64,000 bases of DNA. Source: Erythrophleum ivorense (taxonomy: Eukaryota; Streptophyta; Magnoliopsida; Fabales; Fabaceae). Made by a program: the position numbers and the translations under genes. The notes under the pieces were generated by a model. That model was not told the DNA's origin. It was given only the letters and a program-made list of their open reading frames with translations, and ran no database searches. The DNA is taken from NCBI GenBank assembly GCA_026724425.1, contig JAIUCV010000005.1:40459784-40523783 (forward strand), in the 5' to 3' direction. Below are positions 1 through 11,399 of this stretch, piece by piece (positions within the stretch are counted from its first letter, which is position 1; each line of letters begins with the position of its first letter).

Positions 1-964
1 GAGAAGCAATTTTGGCTATGGTTTCATACCTTATCTTAAAGCTTGTCAAGAGTACTTTTTTAGGCTTCTAAAGTTTCTTTCAAACTCTCTTTTCCCTCTA
101 CTGAATCAGCCACAAATCACCACCATTTAAGACATTAAAACCATGAGAAGAGAGAAGAGAAAGAGGAGAAGAACTTTAGTAATAGGAAGAACATGAAAAA
201 CTGACAAATTCTTACCTTTTTCAATCTCATTTCCTTCCTCTTCTTCCTCTCCTTATGTGCCTTTTCAAGAAGGCTTTGGTTCTGGTTTGAGATAAAATAA
301 AGTCAATGGAAATGAGAGGAGAAGGTGGTGTGCCAATATAAGAAAGGGGGAAGGCATTTTATAGCAATTTTAAAAATTTTAACGACGTTCCTAAACTTTG
401 CTTTCTCTATTTGAACTTATTTCAATTCTTTTTTGAAAAGCAATTTTAAAAATTTCAATTATGTTCCAAAACTTTGCTTTCTCTGTTTGAACTCATTTTA
501 ATTCCTTTTTTAGAATCTCCTTTTTTATCATAAAATTTAGGTCCTTTAATTCATAAAATACCTTTGCTTTCACCCAAATTGGATTTAAAACCTTACCAAA
601 TTGTTCAGTCAAAGTTTCGATCAATTAATAATCTAAAATGTACACCAGAGAGTTTTAGACATTCTAGTGGTTCCTATTGTTTTGGGGCCTTTGAGAACTA
701 TGAGAAACTCAATTTTTTCATTTAAAGCTCACTCCTTTGAGTTTTCAAAAAGTTACCTAAAATTATAATTTTGCCACTATGTTTCCTTTTTAATTCATTC
801 AATCATTTTAGCTTTGATTTTGGGTTATCCTTTAGCTCCTAACCATATTTTTAGATATTCTAATTAACATCCTAATCTTATTTGGCCTTAATTTACTTTG
901 CTTTAGAATGTTCCCATATCAATTTATCAATTTCAGTTCAGTTTTTAAAGACCTGATTATTACA
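1..964 (-). repeat. Family-1 LTR, 5'-end portion, cut by window edge
   Basis: The stretch matches, in the same orientation, the right-hand ends of the LTRs at 17269-23825, 44004-46372 and 54220-58017. Shared blocks include the 'ataaaatttaggt' segment, the segment around 'acaccagag', and the 'ggcctttgagaac' segment. It ends in ttattaca, the reverse complement of the TGTAAT LTR start. Only the 5' end of the LTR (its right end here) lies in the window, so its left target-site duplication cannot be checked. The right flank is attat. No gene is present. Confidence 0.75.
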
Positions 965-1751
965 ATTATAATCTTTTTTAAATTGTTCAAATTAGCGATA
1001 GATCATTTTGATTAGGACAGTTTTAAAGCCTAAAAGGAGGCAATTCTCATTCATTAGGTGTGTCTTAACCCTAACTATCTTTAACGATAAGAAAAGCTTC
1101 CTGCATCCACTAACACTAGCATATAAGTTAAGATAATATTATATGAATGCTAGGAGTGATTTATTTGCCTTAGCATAATATTTATTAAATCTCATTTAAA
1201 GGCTTATTATCTTAGGTTTATACTTGAATGCAAGAAGGTCAAGGACTATCCATAGGCTATAGATGAAATTTAGAAGTTATCAGATAAGTCACTAGTTAGT
1301 ACACTGAAGGTAAAGTAGTTCTCCATTAAGTAAATTGGCATTAAAGGTGTGTAAAAGCACATAATGTAGATGTAAGAAATAGTTGCATGGCTCAAGTTTC
1401 TTAAGATAAAGATCTCTGTTATTATTCTTGGTGTAGATAATCCTCAATTAAGTACCTCATCAATATAGGCCATTATAGATTTCTTATAAACACATATAAG
1501 GAAAAGTAGACAATAAATGTCTTATTGAATATGCGTGTACAAGAAAATAATAGGTTGATTTTGGAATGTGATGAGGTCTTATATAATGTTTATTTAGTTA
1601 CTGACTTCAAAAAGAAAGGCTAGAAATGAAAAAGCATATAAGGAATGATTTCCCTAAAAGAAAGGCTTGACTGAAGAAGAAAAGATATAATTTTTACCTC
1701 TAGTGTGTTTTGAATTTCATTTAGTTCAAAATTGTCATGATTGAGAATTCT

Positions 1752-4700
1752 TTTAGTTTGTGGCATAAGAGATTAGGACATATCTCCATTGAGAGAATTA
1801 AGGGCTTAGTAAAGAATGGAGTTCTTAAATCCCTAAACATTACTAGTTTTGATTCATGTGCAATCTATTTTAAAAAGTAAAGAGACCAACATACCACTTG
1901 AAAGAGTTAGAAGAATTTTTGAATTGTCAGAGATTATATAGACTAATATCTATTGTCTTATTTTATGTTCTAATGGTCTGAAATATTTCATTCCTTTAAT
2001 TGATGGCTTTGAATGTTACATGTACATCTACTTATTTTATAATTAAAGTAAGGCACTTGATACCTTTAAGATGTATAAAGTAAAAGTAAAAAAAAAATCT
2101 AATAAACAAATTAATATAGTGAGATCAAATAGAAAAGGTGAATATTTTGATAGGTATACAGGTAATAGACAAGCACTCGATCTATTTGCTAAGTCCCTTT
2201 AGGGCCATGGTATAGTTTTATAGTGTATCATACTTGGCTAACTTAATATGAATGGTATGGCTATAAGAAGGAACTATACATTATTGGACATAATGAGGAG
2301 TATGCTTAGTGACTTTACACCTTCTATTTCGCTATGGAGAGATATATTCAAAACAACATTATATATATATATATATATTCTAAATAGGGTTCTAACAAAT
2401 GCTATTTCTAAAAACACCTTTGAATTCTAGAAAGGTTGGAAACCAAGTTTTAATCATATATATGTATAGGGCTATCTTGTAGAGATTAGAATCACATAAG
2501 AGGAAGTTAGAGTTTAAAGCTATCATAGCTTATTTTATAAGCTATATAGAAAAATCCAAGGGTTACAAGTTTCAATGTTCTTCACATTCAATAAGATATG
2601 TAGAATCTAATAACACCATAGTTCTTAAGAATGTCATAATTAATAAGAGTGATAAATACCATGACATAATCATTGAAGATGATTATATTCCACAAACAAC
2701 TTTTACTAGATATGTCGGAACATTAGTTTTACATGACATTCATCTAGTTAGAGTAAATGTAAAACATAATGAAATTCTAAAAATTCTAATTGGTCATGCT
2801 GGAAGCCAAGAATATCAACATCTAGTTGATCCTATCATCTAGATGAGAAACCTTATAATGAACTAGAGATGCCTCAAAATAGTGATAAAAGACACTCTTA
2901 TTAAGCAACCTTAACCTTCACAATAAGTTGAATTGAGAAAATTGACAAAGGTTAAGAAATTGACAATTCCTAATGATTACATAATATACCTTATGGAATC
3001 TATCTGCAATATAAATATTGATAATGATACCATAACGTTTTTGTAGACAATAAGTTGTGTAAATTCCAAATTGTGGCATGATGCCATGGTAGATGAGATG
3101 GAATTCATGGCAAATAAAAAGGTATGGGACCTCATAAAGTTAGTTAGTGGAGCCAAGGTAGTTAGTTGTAACTAAAAAAAGGTTCAAACAACATAAAGCA
3201 TTAAAGGCAAGATTGATTGGTATAGGTTTCACCTAAAAAGGAGGAAATTGATTATAGAAAGAAAATTTCCCCTAGCTCAATAAAAGATTCCTTTCATATC
3301 ATCATGGCTCTAGTTGTGCAATTTGACTTGGAATAACATAATATGAACATGAAAATGGCCTTTCTCAATTATGATCTTGAGCAAAAGGTATACATGAAAT
3401 AACATATAAGGTTTATTTTAAGGGCCAAGGAGAACTTAGTATGTAAAGTTAAAATGTCCATTTTCAAACTTGAGCAAGCCCCACAATATTAGTACTTAAA
3501 CTCTAATGATGTGATCACATTTTTTGGTTTTGATGAAGACATTATAGATTAGTGTATACACCATAAGGTTGGTAAAAGTGAAGCCATCCATTTAGTTAGA
3601 GTGAATGTAAAACATAATGGAATTCTAAAAATCCTAGTTAGTCATGCTGGAAATGAAGAATATCAACATTTAATTGATCCTATCATCTAAATGAGACACT
3701 TATAATGAACTAAAGGCATCTCAAGATAGTGATAAAAGATACTCCTAGTAAGTAACCTTAACCTTTACAACAAGTTGAATTGAGAAGATCAACAAAGGTT
3801 AAGAAATTGGCAATTTCTAGTGATTACATAATGCATCTTACAGAATTTGAAAACAACATAAATATTAAGAATAATCCCATAATATTTTCATAGATAATAA
3901 GTTGTGTATAGTCCAAATTATGGCATGATGCCATGGTAAATGAGATGAAATTCATGGCAAATAACAATATATGGAACCTTATAAAGTTGGTTAGTGGAGC
4001 CAAGGCAATTAGCTGCAATTAAACATATAAGACTAAAAGGGTTCACTAGACAACATAGAGTATTACAAGGCAAGATTGGTTGCTATGAGTTTCACCTAAA
4101 AATAAGGAAATTGATTATAGAGAGAAATTTTCTCCTGGCTTAATAAAAGATTCCTTTCGTATCATTATGACTCTAGTTGCCCAATTTGACTTGGAATAAC
4201 ACTATATGAATGTGAAAATAGCCTTCCTCAATTATGATCTTGAAGAAAAGGTATACATGAAATAATCTATAAGGTTTATTTTAAGGGCTAAGGAGAATTT
4301 AGTATGCAAAGTTAAGAAATCCATATTCAGATTTAAGCAAGTCTAACAAAATTGGTATGTCCAATGATGTGATTACATTTTTTGGTTTCATTGAAGACAT
4401 TATGGATTAGTGTATACACTACAAGGTCAATAAGAGTGAAGTCGTCCATTTAGTTACATATGTTGATAATATATTGTTGGCATCTAATGACTTAAGGCTG
4501 CTACTTAAGGTAAAACAACTTTTGTTCAAGAACTATGATATGAAATATATGGGTGAAGCATCCTATGTTATATATATAAAGATCTATATAGAGATAAATC
4601 TTAAGGTATCTTAGAATTATTATAATAAACCTATATAAATAAAGCACTTAAGTATTTCAAAATAAAAGGTTGTTCACCAAATGTGATGATCATTGTAAAA

Positions 4701-5345
4701 ATACACAAAATTTAGTTTGTTCTTGTGTCCCAAATATGATCTTAAAAGGAAAGAAATAGAAATCATTCTTTCTACTTTAATAGCTAAAAGCTTAATGTTT
4801 ATATGTGCACAAGGCTACACATAGCTTTTGTTGAAGGAATATTAGGTAGATACCAAAGTCATCCAAGCTTAGATCATTAAAAAAAAGTAGTAAAGATTAT
4901 TATCAAGTACATAAGGTACATTAAATTTCATGCTTACATATATAAAAATCAACAATTTGAAAGATGTTAGTTATATAAATTCAAACTTAGTAGGATGTGT
5001 TAACACTAAAAGGTCAATATTATAATACATCTTCATACTTGTTGAATGAGTCATGTCATGGAAGATTGCAAGAATGCTAAGCAATCTTTAATTGTCACTC
5101 CCATAATGAAAGATTGAATTTATATTTTATTTTGAGGCAAGTTTGCAGGGTATTTTGATTGAAGAGTTTCATCATTAGGCTTTAAATTGTGAAATCATTT
5201 TGAGCCCATTAAAGGGTACTATGAACATATAAAGACAAGTAGCCATAAAATGGATAATGATTAAAGATTCCTTAACTAATAGCATACATTTTAAAAATGT
5301 TAAGGATCATATGTTTCATATGAGACTTTGACTATATCAAGTTAC
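1752..5345 (+). pseudogene. copia pol relic (GAG-pre-integrase, integrase, RT, RNase H)
   Basis: Translated pieces resemble Ty1/copia Pol. A GAG-pre-integrase piece with the LWHKRLGH motif is read at 1755-1860. An integrase C-terminal piece occupies 2248-2430 (AIRRNYTLLDIMRSM, SLW..., ILNRV). The first RT segment, resembling WHDAMVDEM, begins near 3074. The catalytic YVDD box at 4459-4470 reads YVDN, so the second aspartate is lost. The sequence after it (LLASNDLRLLL, MGEASYVIYIKI) matches the RT C-terminal part. The pol end is visible near 5270-5330 (DSLTN...NVKDHMF). Stops and frame changes occur throughout. The RT part is tandemly duplicated (2747-4455). It would have encoded reverse transcription and integration functions. 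It is not a functional gene now. Confidence 0.75.
2747..4455 (+). repeat. Tandem duplication (~850 bp) inside the copia RT
   Basis: Two consecutive copies occupy about 2747-3597 and 3598-4455, offset by 847-858 bp. Shared landmarks are 'gttagagt' at 2747/3595, 'tggcatgatgcc' at 3074/3921 and 'gattagtgtataca' at 3547/4405. The copies differ by many substitutions and small indels, so the duplication is old. It covers the integrase-RT linker and the N-terminal RT. Confidence 0.85.
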
Positions 5346-5630
5346 TGTTGATTTAGTTGAGGCATGTTAAGTGATAAAATTTGAATTAAGGATTGTTATC
5401 TCTATTTTGATATATACATTCTTATTGGAGATTAACAAACATTTAAGATAGAACCTAAATAAACATTTGAGATTTATTCATAAAGTTAAAAGACCCCATA
5501 AAGCTTAAAGGCATATTACAAGTGATTTATCAAAGGTAATATTTGTTTATCAAAGGACTTATTGCAATGTTCTTGTAAAATGTGTTTAACTCACCCATTG
5601 ATATGCAACATGGCAAATAACATTTAAGCC

Positions 5631-5641
5631 AAGTGAGAGAA
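5631..5641 (+). other. Polypurine tract of the copia element
   Basis: The purine run aagtgagagaa sits immediately before the LTR start TGTTAG, as expected for the plus-strand primer site of a copia element. Confidence 0.65.
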
Positions 5642-6024
5642 TGTTAGAATAAAATATTATAATTAGAATAATTAAAGTAATCTTGATTATGGAATATTCT
5701 CTTTTAAAAGTTTTGCGGCCTAAATATTCTAGGAATATGCCATATAAGCAATTATCTAAAAGTGAATGGGTAAAGGTCAGTAATGCACAATCAAAACAAA
5801 TGGCCTTTTTTTTATGGAAAGAGACTGTTTGCTTAAACTGAACATTTTGTGGGAGGGTTCTTAATAATGAAATATTTCCCTTGAAAGACCACTAATGAGA
5901 TCAAACACTTGCCAGGAAACCACATATGATCAATTCACATCTTTATTTTTCTTCTTTTTCTTTTTCAATATGTGTTGTAATTTTAGCTACTTGTGGTCTG
6001 TGTTTTGAAATTGAACTTCCAACA
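5642..6024 (+). repeat. 3' LTR of the copia element
   Basis: It starts TGTTAG directly after the polypurine tract and is placed to end at ...ccaaca (6024), giving imperfect TG...CA ends and a length of about 383 bp. The right boundary is inferred, since no second copy is in the window. The next 250 bp (6025-6274) hold nothing recognised. Confidence 0.5.
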
Positions 6025-6274
6025 TTAAAACCAAATTACTATGGCTCAAGGTATTTTGCCTTTGACATTTTCATGATAGAATCTCATTTGTAAGATTATT
6101 GTGTATTTAATTTGTAAGGAATTCCAGTAGAAAATTTAGAATTGCCTTCTATAACTTTGTTTATAGGTGATGGTAGAGGCTGAAACAACACAATAATAGG
6201 AAAGAAAAATAGAGGAAGAGTGACAAAATAGAGAAGTGGAGGTTGCAGGAGTAACAACACTAATGGTAGTTGTC

Positions 6275-7969
6275 TGATAAGCATGATATTTTATACATTT
6301 TATTCTCCTTAATTTAGACATTTTAGTTCCAAATATGGTCTTAGGAGTCTAATTAAATGGAAATTGGTTTTAGTAGCCATTTTCTACATTTTAAGAATTA
6401 ATTTACAAATTATTGGATTTTAATGCATAAATTTATCTTAAATAATTTTGTGAAAATTCCTATTTGATTTTTCCCACCCTTTTGTGCAGAATTTTAATAT
6501 ATAATTGGAGCTAAGAATTAAATGAAGCAACACACTCTCTTAGCTAGAGAAGTTGCTGGGAAGAAATATGTAGCTCGAGATTTATGTGGCATGGAAGCTA
6601 AACACGCAGAACAGCAGCTGGGAACGTGATATAAGAAGCAATCCCATGCAGAAACAGCTGGAAACGAATGGAAGAAGCTGCTGAGCAAGCTGCAGAACGA
6701 AGGAAATCACGTGAAAAAGCAGGCAGCTCACATGAATTCAAATATTATAATTAGCTTTAAAATGGGGCCCACACTATCTGCAATGCAAGCTTGTGATATA
6801 TATATATTAAGAGTAGAAGGCACGAGCAAAACACGAAGAAGCTGAGTTTAGAAAAGAATATCACGTTAATTGGAAGAGGCTTTGGCACGTGATTTTTAAA
6901 GGAAGCAAGAGTTCAGATCCTAGCATGATATGTGAGCACGAGGAATTATTATTCAATACGTCTCTGATTTATTCACGCCTCTCCAGCATATACACGCCTC
7001 CTTCATTCAAATCATTGGACCCTCATGCCTATATATATCATTACATCCACCACGCCTCATCCATCCATCACACCACTCAACCAATCATCCATCCTCTTCT
7101 CATCCATTCCATCCATCTTCCATCTACATTCCATGAAGTTCTAAACTCCATCTTGAGGCTAGCTAGGAGGAAGTCCTTGGAGAAGCTTGAATCCATGGAA
7201 GCATAATTTAGAATTTTGGCTAAGACTTTTCTATTTTTCCTACACTTTTTCTCTTTCATTTATTTTCTTGGTTAAGATGTATTTGATAAGGAATTTGTGT
7301 AATTATAATTAGTGGCTGGTTAGACACTAATTAGGAAGTAATTTTTGATTAATTGATTGCATTAGACATCAATATTATCTGAATTCCATGTATGCTTCGG
7401 AGGTATTCGATAAAATACATGAGTGAGCTTAATTGTTTAAATTGAGGATTCCTTAATGTTTAGTTGGTTAATTAAATATTTAGGATAATTCAGAGGTTAA
7501 TCAATTAGTTAATCAATCAAATTGAGTGTTCATTGATCTTAAAAACAAGAATTGACAATTTAATTTGGATGTGAGGTTTCAATTCAACATTAGATCGTTG
7601 ATTTCTTGATTCTTGCGTGGTTACTCAAGATAAATTGTTATGAACACAATTAGGAACTCTTAGGCCAGAATTAATCATAATTAGATTAGGATAAGGATAG
7701 TGGATACCAAGGGACGAATCCAAAGCTAGTCACAAGACCATCTTTCATTCATAATTCACCTAATTAGATAGAATTTAGGAATTTTAATTCAGTTTAGTTT
7801 AATTCAATTAAAACCCCTCTAGTTTAGGAAATTTTAGAGTCTTTTAACATTTAGAAAAACTCAATTAAACATTGAACGCCAATTCCAAGGGAGATGACCT
7901 AGGTTGTGCCACTAATTACATATTCTATCAGCCTAGTATTATTTTGAGGGTTGTACGACGATCCACTCA
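6275..7969 (+). repeat. 5' LTR of the Tat/Athila-like element
   Basis: It begins TGATAAGCATG and ends ...atccactca, five bases before the PBS. It includes a TATA-like box (7030-7038) and a run of catcc-rich sequence (7046-7130). The reading frame at 6889-7206 lies in the LTR and looks like chance. The exact end (7965 or 7969) is uncertain because the 3' LTR is missing. Confidence 0.65.
7030..7038 (+). promoter_or_regulatory. Putative TATA box of the LTR promoter
   Basis: The tatatatat stretch lies about 940 bp before the LTR end, in the middle of the LTR, with pyrimidine- and catcc-rich sequence downstream. This is where an LTR promoter would start the element RNA. It is inferred from position and composition only. 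Confidence 0.45.
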
Positions 7970-7974
7970 AAATT

Positions 7975-7992
7975 TGGCACCGTTGCCGGGGA
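7975..7992 (+). other. Primer binding site, Tat/Athila type
   Basis: The 18-mer tggcaccgttgccgggga follows the LTR end by five bases. It is the widespread plant gypsy PBS form 'TGGCRCCGTTGCCGGGGA'. Confidence 0.85.
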
Positions 7993-8508
7993 ATTGGATT
8001 CTCAATTGTTTGAAGAAAGTTTTCTAAGTGTTTTAGCTCTATTTTTATTCTGTTTTGGTTTAATTTTTGTTTTGTTTTGAACTTGGAATTAGCTGATTTC
8101 GATGTTACGCGTCAAGTATCTTGTTTGCTGAAATTTTTGTTTTAAGCACCCAGAAAATTCTCAAACTTCATTTTCCAAGGTTTTTGGGTGTTTTGAGCAA
8201 AAATAATAGCAAAGCTATTTGGTGCACCATTTTTTGGCCAAATTCCAACGTTTAAGGCACTTTTTCAAATTTTTTAGTATTTTCTCAAATTTTTTTTGAA
8301 TTTTTTAATTTTCTGAATTTAATTTCTTTAATTTTTGTGAGTTTATTTTACATCATTAACCTCTATTTAGGAGTGTTTTTGATAGTTAGGTAAGTCTTAG
8401 CTTCATTTGAATTTTATTTTCTTGAATTAGGATTAATTTTAGTTATAACTTGTTAGTGATTTATCTTGTATTGAAATTAATTGAATTTCTCATTTTTCTT
8501 TGCTTTAA
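7993..8508 (+). other. Leader between PBS and ORF, no gene
   Basis: About 515 bp of T-rich noncoding sequence lies between the primer binding site and the ATG at 8509. No conserved coding signal was seen. Confidence 0.6.
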
Positions 8509-10395
8509 ATGAATCCATATTATTATTCTAATCAAGGTGTATATGATGTAGAGCATAGGATTTCTCAGAAGTTGGATGATGCCATGTTAATGCTTCAAGA
8601 TCTTCTTGAAAGACAAATACGAAGCCAACAAGTCCAACAATACCAACAAGTCCAACAACCATGCTACCAACCATACCACAATTCATATGGAGTATCCCCC
8701 AATTACCACCAACCATACCACAATTCATATCATGAGGGGTACATGCAACAAGAGGTCCAAAGGGAACCAAGTTGGGAAGAGCAGCTAATAGAAGCCTGTA
8801 TTATTCAAAACTAACAATTGGAGCAAATGATCCAACGGGTGCAACTCCTAGACCAGCAAATGGTAGATAACCTCATGACGGATTCAGGATTTCAAATGAA
8901 TCAATCGACTTCAAGTGCTAATGAATCAATTGACGAGCAAATTAGAAGGGAATGTTTAGAGGAGGAAGAGTCCTATTCATCAGGTAATATCCTTCCATCT
9001 TCTAATACTTTGCAACTGGTTGAAACTGAATCTAGTTTGCATGATAGCACTATAAATACTAATGCATATAATGTTGTTGATTCTGAATTACATAATGAGG
9101 AAGTTGATGAGGAAATTATCATTGAATCCCCTGATTTGGTTAATTGTGATAATTCATTGAACAAAAGAAACACATTTATTGATGTTCATGAGTCCTTGTG
9201 TACTGATGCACTTGGAATTTCTACCCCTAGCTGTGATTGTAGTTATGAATTCATGTCTGAATCTATTAATGATGAATCTACTGAGTCTAGGGTAGTGGAT
9301 AAGTGTGGGGGTGATCTAGAATATAATGATCATTCTGTTCTTAGTGTGGAATTGGTTGATAAGTCTATTAACGATGCATCTACTGAGTTTAGGGATAGCA
9401 TACCATCTGGATCATGTGACATAAATGATTTAAATAATTTTGTTGAATGTGTGTGTGCTGGACCCACTATATATGATAGATGCTCTCAAATTAATGCTTT
9501 CATTGAGACTAGTGAGTTCCTCACATATTCTAATCAACATGATTCCTCACTAACCTATGATGGTATGAATGATGAAACAATGAATGTAGCATGTGATAAG
9601 AATATAGACATTGAAATTGTTGGACAGCTTAGGGATAATTCAGACCCAACTCTTGAATGCCTATGTGATGATATGCATACATGTCCTGTGTGTGCTGAGA
9701 TTAATGAATTTCTGGAGTCTGATAAATCTGTTGAATCCATAGAGCCCTTTGCTTGCACTGAAACTGTCAATAAAATTGATTCTCCCGATCATGCTAGTAT
9801 TAATGAGGGCATGCATAGTGATAATGCTGATATTGAAAATCCCATTGATGCTTGTGCTATTATCAATACTAGTAAGACACTGAATTTTGTTATTGATAAT
9901 TGTTTAGAATCTTGTGAGCCTACTGATGTCTCTTTGGTCAGGGAAGATACTATTTCTCTTGTTGAGAGTCCTAAACAAATTCTCGAAATTGGTGAGTTAA
10001 TTCCCAACAAGCCACAAACTCTCTTGGTTGAGAAAAAGCAACTGACAGACGCTTTGAACTCGAAGGACTGTGAGAAATTACAATTAAATTTTTCTGTTGA
10101 TGTAGTGACTCTTACTGATGGGAGTCCAGTAGATTTTATTGGCTTTGATAGATTTTTAGAAAGTTTTGATTTTAAATTTCCTTTCTTTGATTTTAAATGC
10201 CTTAAATATGATTTTCCTTCTTTTCTTGCTTGTGAAATTGCTGAATATAACTTTCCTAAACTACTGATGGTTGAGGAAGTCCATGAATCATCACTACATG
10301 ATCAATCCAAATGCTTTAAAGTGGTTAGAATTAAAGTTATTCAGCTAAGAAGGAATAAAGTAGTTTTAATTTTGGTTTTTGATACGTATGATTAG
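8509..10395 (+). pseudogene. Unknown acidic element-encoded protein, 628 codons with one internal stop
   Basis: One frame runs from the ATG at 8509 to the stop at 10393-10395, broken only by TAA at 8812-8814. Both parts share the frame, so this is a single ORF with one nonsense change rather than two genes. The N-terminal 100 residues are rich in Q, Y, N and H, with a repeated PYHNSY motif. The remaining 525 residues are rich in D, E, S and N. Cysteine-bearing segments recur: ECVC...C..INAF at about 9442-9510 and ECLC....CPVCAEINEF at about 9652-9711, 70 codons apart, with related SINDEST/SINDAST segments at about 9264 and 9366. Near the C-terminus are phenylalanine-rich (FDFKFPFFDFKC) and basic segments. 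I recognise no domain, and there is no CCHC knuckle, protease or RT. It lies between PBS and PPT, in the place of gag-pol. It may be a diverged Gag-like protein. This is by far the longest near-intact frame in the window. Confidence 0.65.
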
Positions 10396-10646
10396 TTAAT
10401 ATTTAATATAGTTCTATTTAGTTTAGGATGTAGTTTTCTTTTTTTTTTTTCTTTTTTGCATTACAGTTTGTCTTTATTTTGTAGGTAATAAAAGGTTGCT
10501 AACCAGCTACATGGAAATCTAAGCCAATTTTGAGATCTTCGATTCAAGCTCATCCGGTTGTATTCTTTCCTTTCACTCTCTTTATATTGTGTTGTTTATC
10601 TTTTTTCTGGATTGTGTGCTAACATTGAGGACAATGCAACATTTAA

Positions 10647-10660
10647 GTGTGGGGGGGAGA
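10647..10660 (+). other. G-rich polypurine tract, Tat/Athila type
   Basis: The run gtgtgggggggaga follows 'cattgaggacaatgc', a block typical of the 3' side of the ORF region in Tat/Athila-type elements. It is likely a plus-strand priming site. Confidence 0.7.
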
Positions 10661-11395
10661 GTCATTTCATTTCTTCATCTCTTTGCTTTATCTTGTAAAA
10701 AAAAAAATTTGGAAAATATTTTAGAAAATTTGATTGAAAAATAGCATGATTCTCTTCAGTTTTTCTATGAAAATTGCAAGTTGAGATGATTATAGCTTGA
10801 ATTCACCTAGACATGATAAGTAATAGATCTTGTGTCTTGATTCAAGTGAAGTGGCAATGAATTTGATCTCAATGAATTATTTGATAGCCATTAGCTGGTG
10901 AGAACTTGAGCCTGAATTGTTCTTCTCTAGTGTGTATTCACCTATCACTGTTCTCACTCTAGAACTTGTCTTGTTTCTTTGTTGAGACTACATTTGCATT
11001 TGCATGCATGAAAATGATGAGGCATTCGTTTCTTTTATAACTAGTGAGCCAAAAAGCCAACCTACATGCATTTTATCCATTGTTTAGTCACTTTGGACCT
11101 TGTTTTCTTTTCTGGTTAACCCATAGCCATTCAAATGTTTTCCCACCTTGTTTTAAGATGCTTTAGGGATTTTAAGGAGAGCATTACATCTAATTAGGAT
11201 GAGAGAATGTGTGTCTTACATCCATTCAGGTCATGGTTATTAAAAGTTGAGAAAATTGTCTTGAAAAAAAAAATGCAAAGAAAAGAAGAGATAAAGAAAA
11301 AAAAAAGAGATGGAAAAGCAAAAAGAAAGCAATTGAAAGAAAAAAAGAAAAAAAAAGAAAAGTAAGAAAAGAAAATCAAAAGAGGGAAGTCCTAC
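10661..11395 (+). other. 3' noncoding region with purine-only tract
   Basis: The segment with 'gtgagccaaaaagccaacctac' character (11045-11070), followed by 'ggttaaccc' (11114-11122), is of the kind that follows the PPT in these elements. A strongly purine-biased tract (about 11262-11380) of A with scattered G ends just before the family-2 LTR fragment. No gene is seen; the reverse-strand frame over the tract is an F/S-rich composition artefact. Confidence 0.55.
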
Positions 11396-11399
11396 AAAT

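Larger units (their letters stand above)
965..6024 (+). mobile_element. Degraded Ty1/copia retrotransposon with 3' LTR
   Basis: Relics appear in the usual copia order: GAG-pre-integrase (about 1752), integrase C-terminal part (about 2160-2500), RT (about 2900-4600), RNase H and the pol end (to about 5340), a polypurine tract (5631-5641) and an LTR starting TGTTAG (5642). No 5' LTR was found between 965 and 1700, where the family-1 LTR adjoins directly. The element is therefore probably truncated on the left. The 965-1700 part has no recognisable coding signal. The whole element is full of stops and small indels and cannot be active. Confidence 0.75.
6275..11395 (+). mobile_element. Non-autonomous Tat/Athila-like Ty3/gypsy element, 3' truncated
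   Basis: The order is a 1.7-kb LTR, a PBS of the tggcaccgttgccgggga type, a leader, a single long ORF, a G-rich polypurine tract and a long 3' noncoding region. The PBS and the 'gaggacaatg...aagtgtggggggg' block are hallmarks of the Tat/Athila branch and its non-autonomous relatives. No protease, RT, RNase H or integrase is present between PBS and PPT. The 3' LTR is absent; a family-2 LTR fragment begins near 11400. This resembles LARD- or TR-GAG-style non-autonomous elements, but the encoded protein shows no CCHC zinc knuckle. Confidence 0.75.

Noticed and set aside
6889..7206. 105-codon frame in the Tat-like LTR
   Set aside because: It lies within an LTR upstream of the PBS, is made of catcc-type simple sequence (HHASSIHHTT), and overlaps a reverse-strand frame of equal quality.
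10651..10657. G-run as a G-quadruplex
   Set aside because: Only a single G tract is present; it is better explained as a polypurine tract.
11194..11379. F/S-rich minus-strand frame
   Set aside because: Composition artefact of the purine-only tract in the 3' noncoding region of the Tat-like element.
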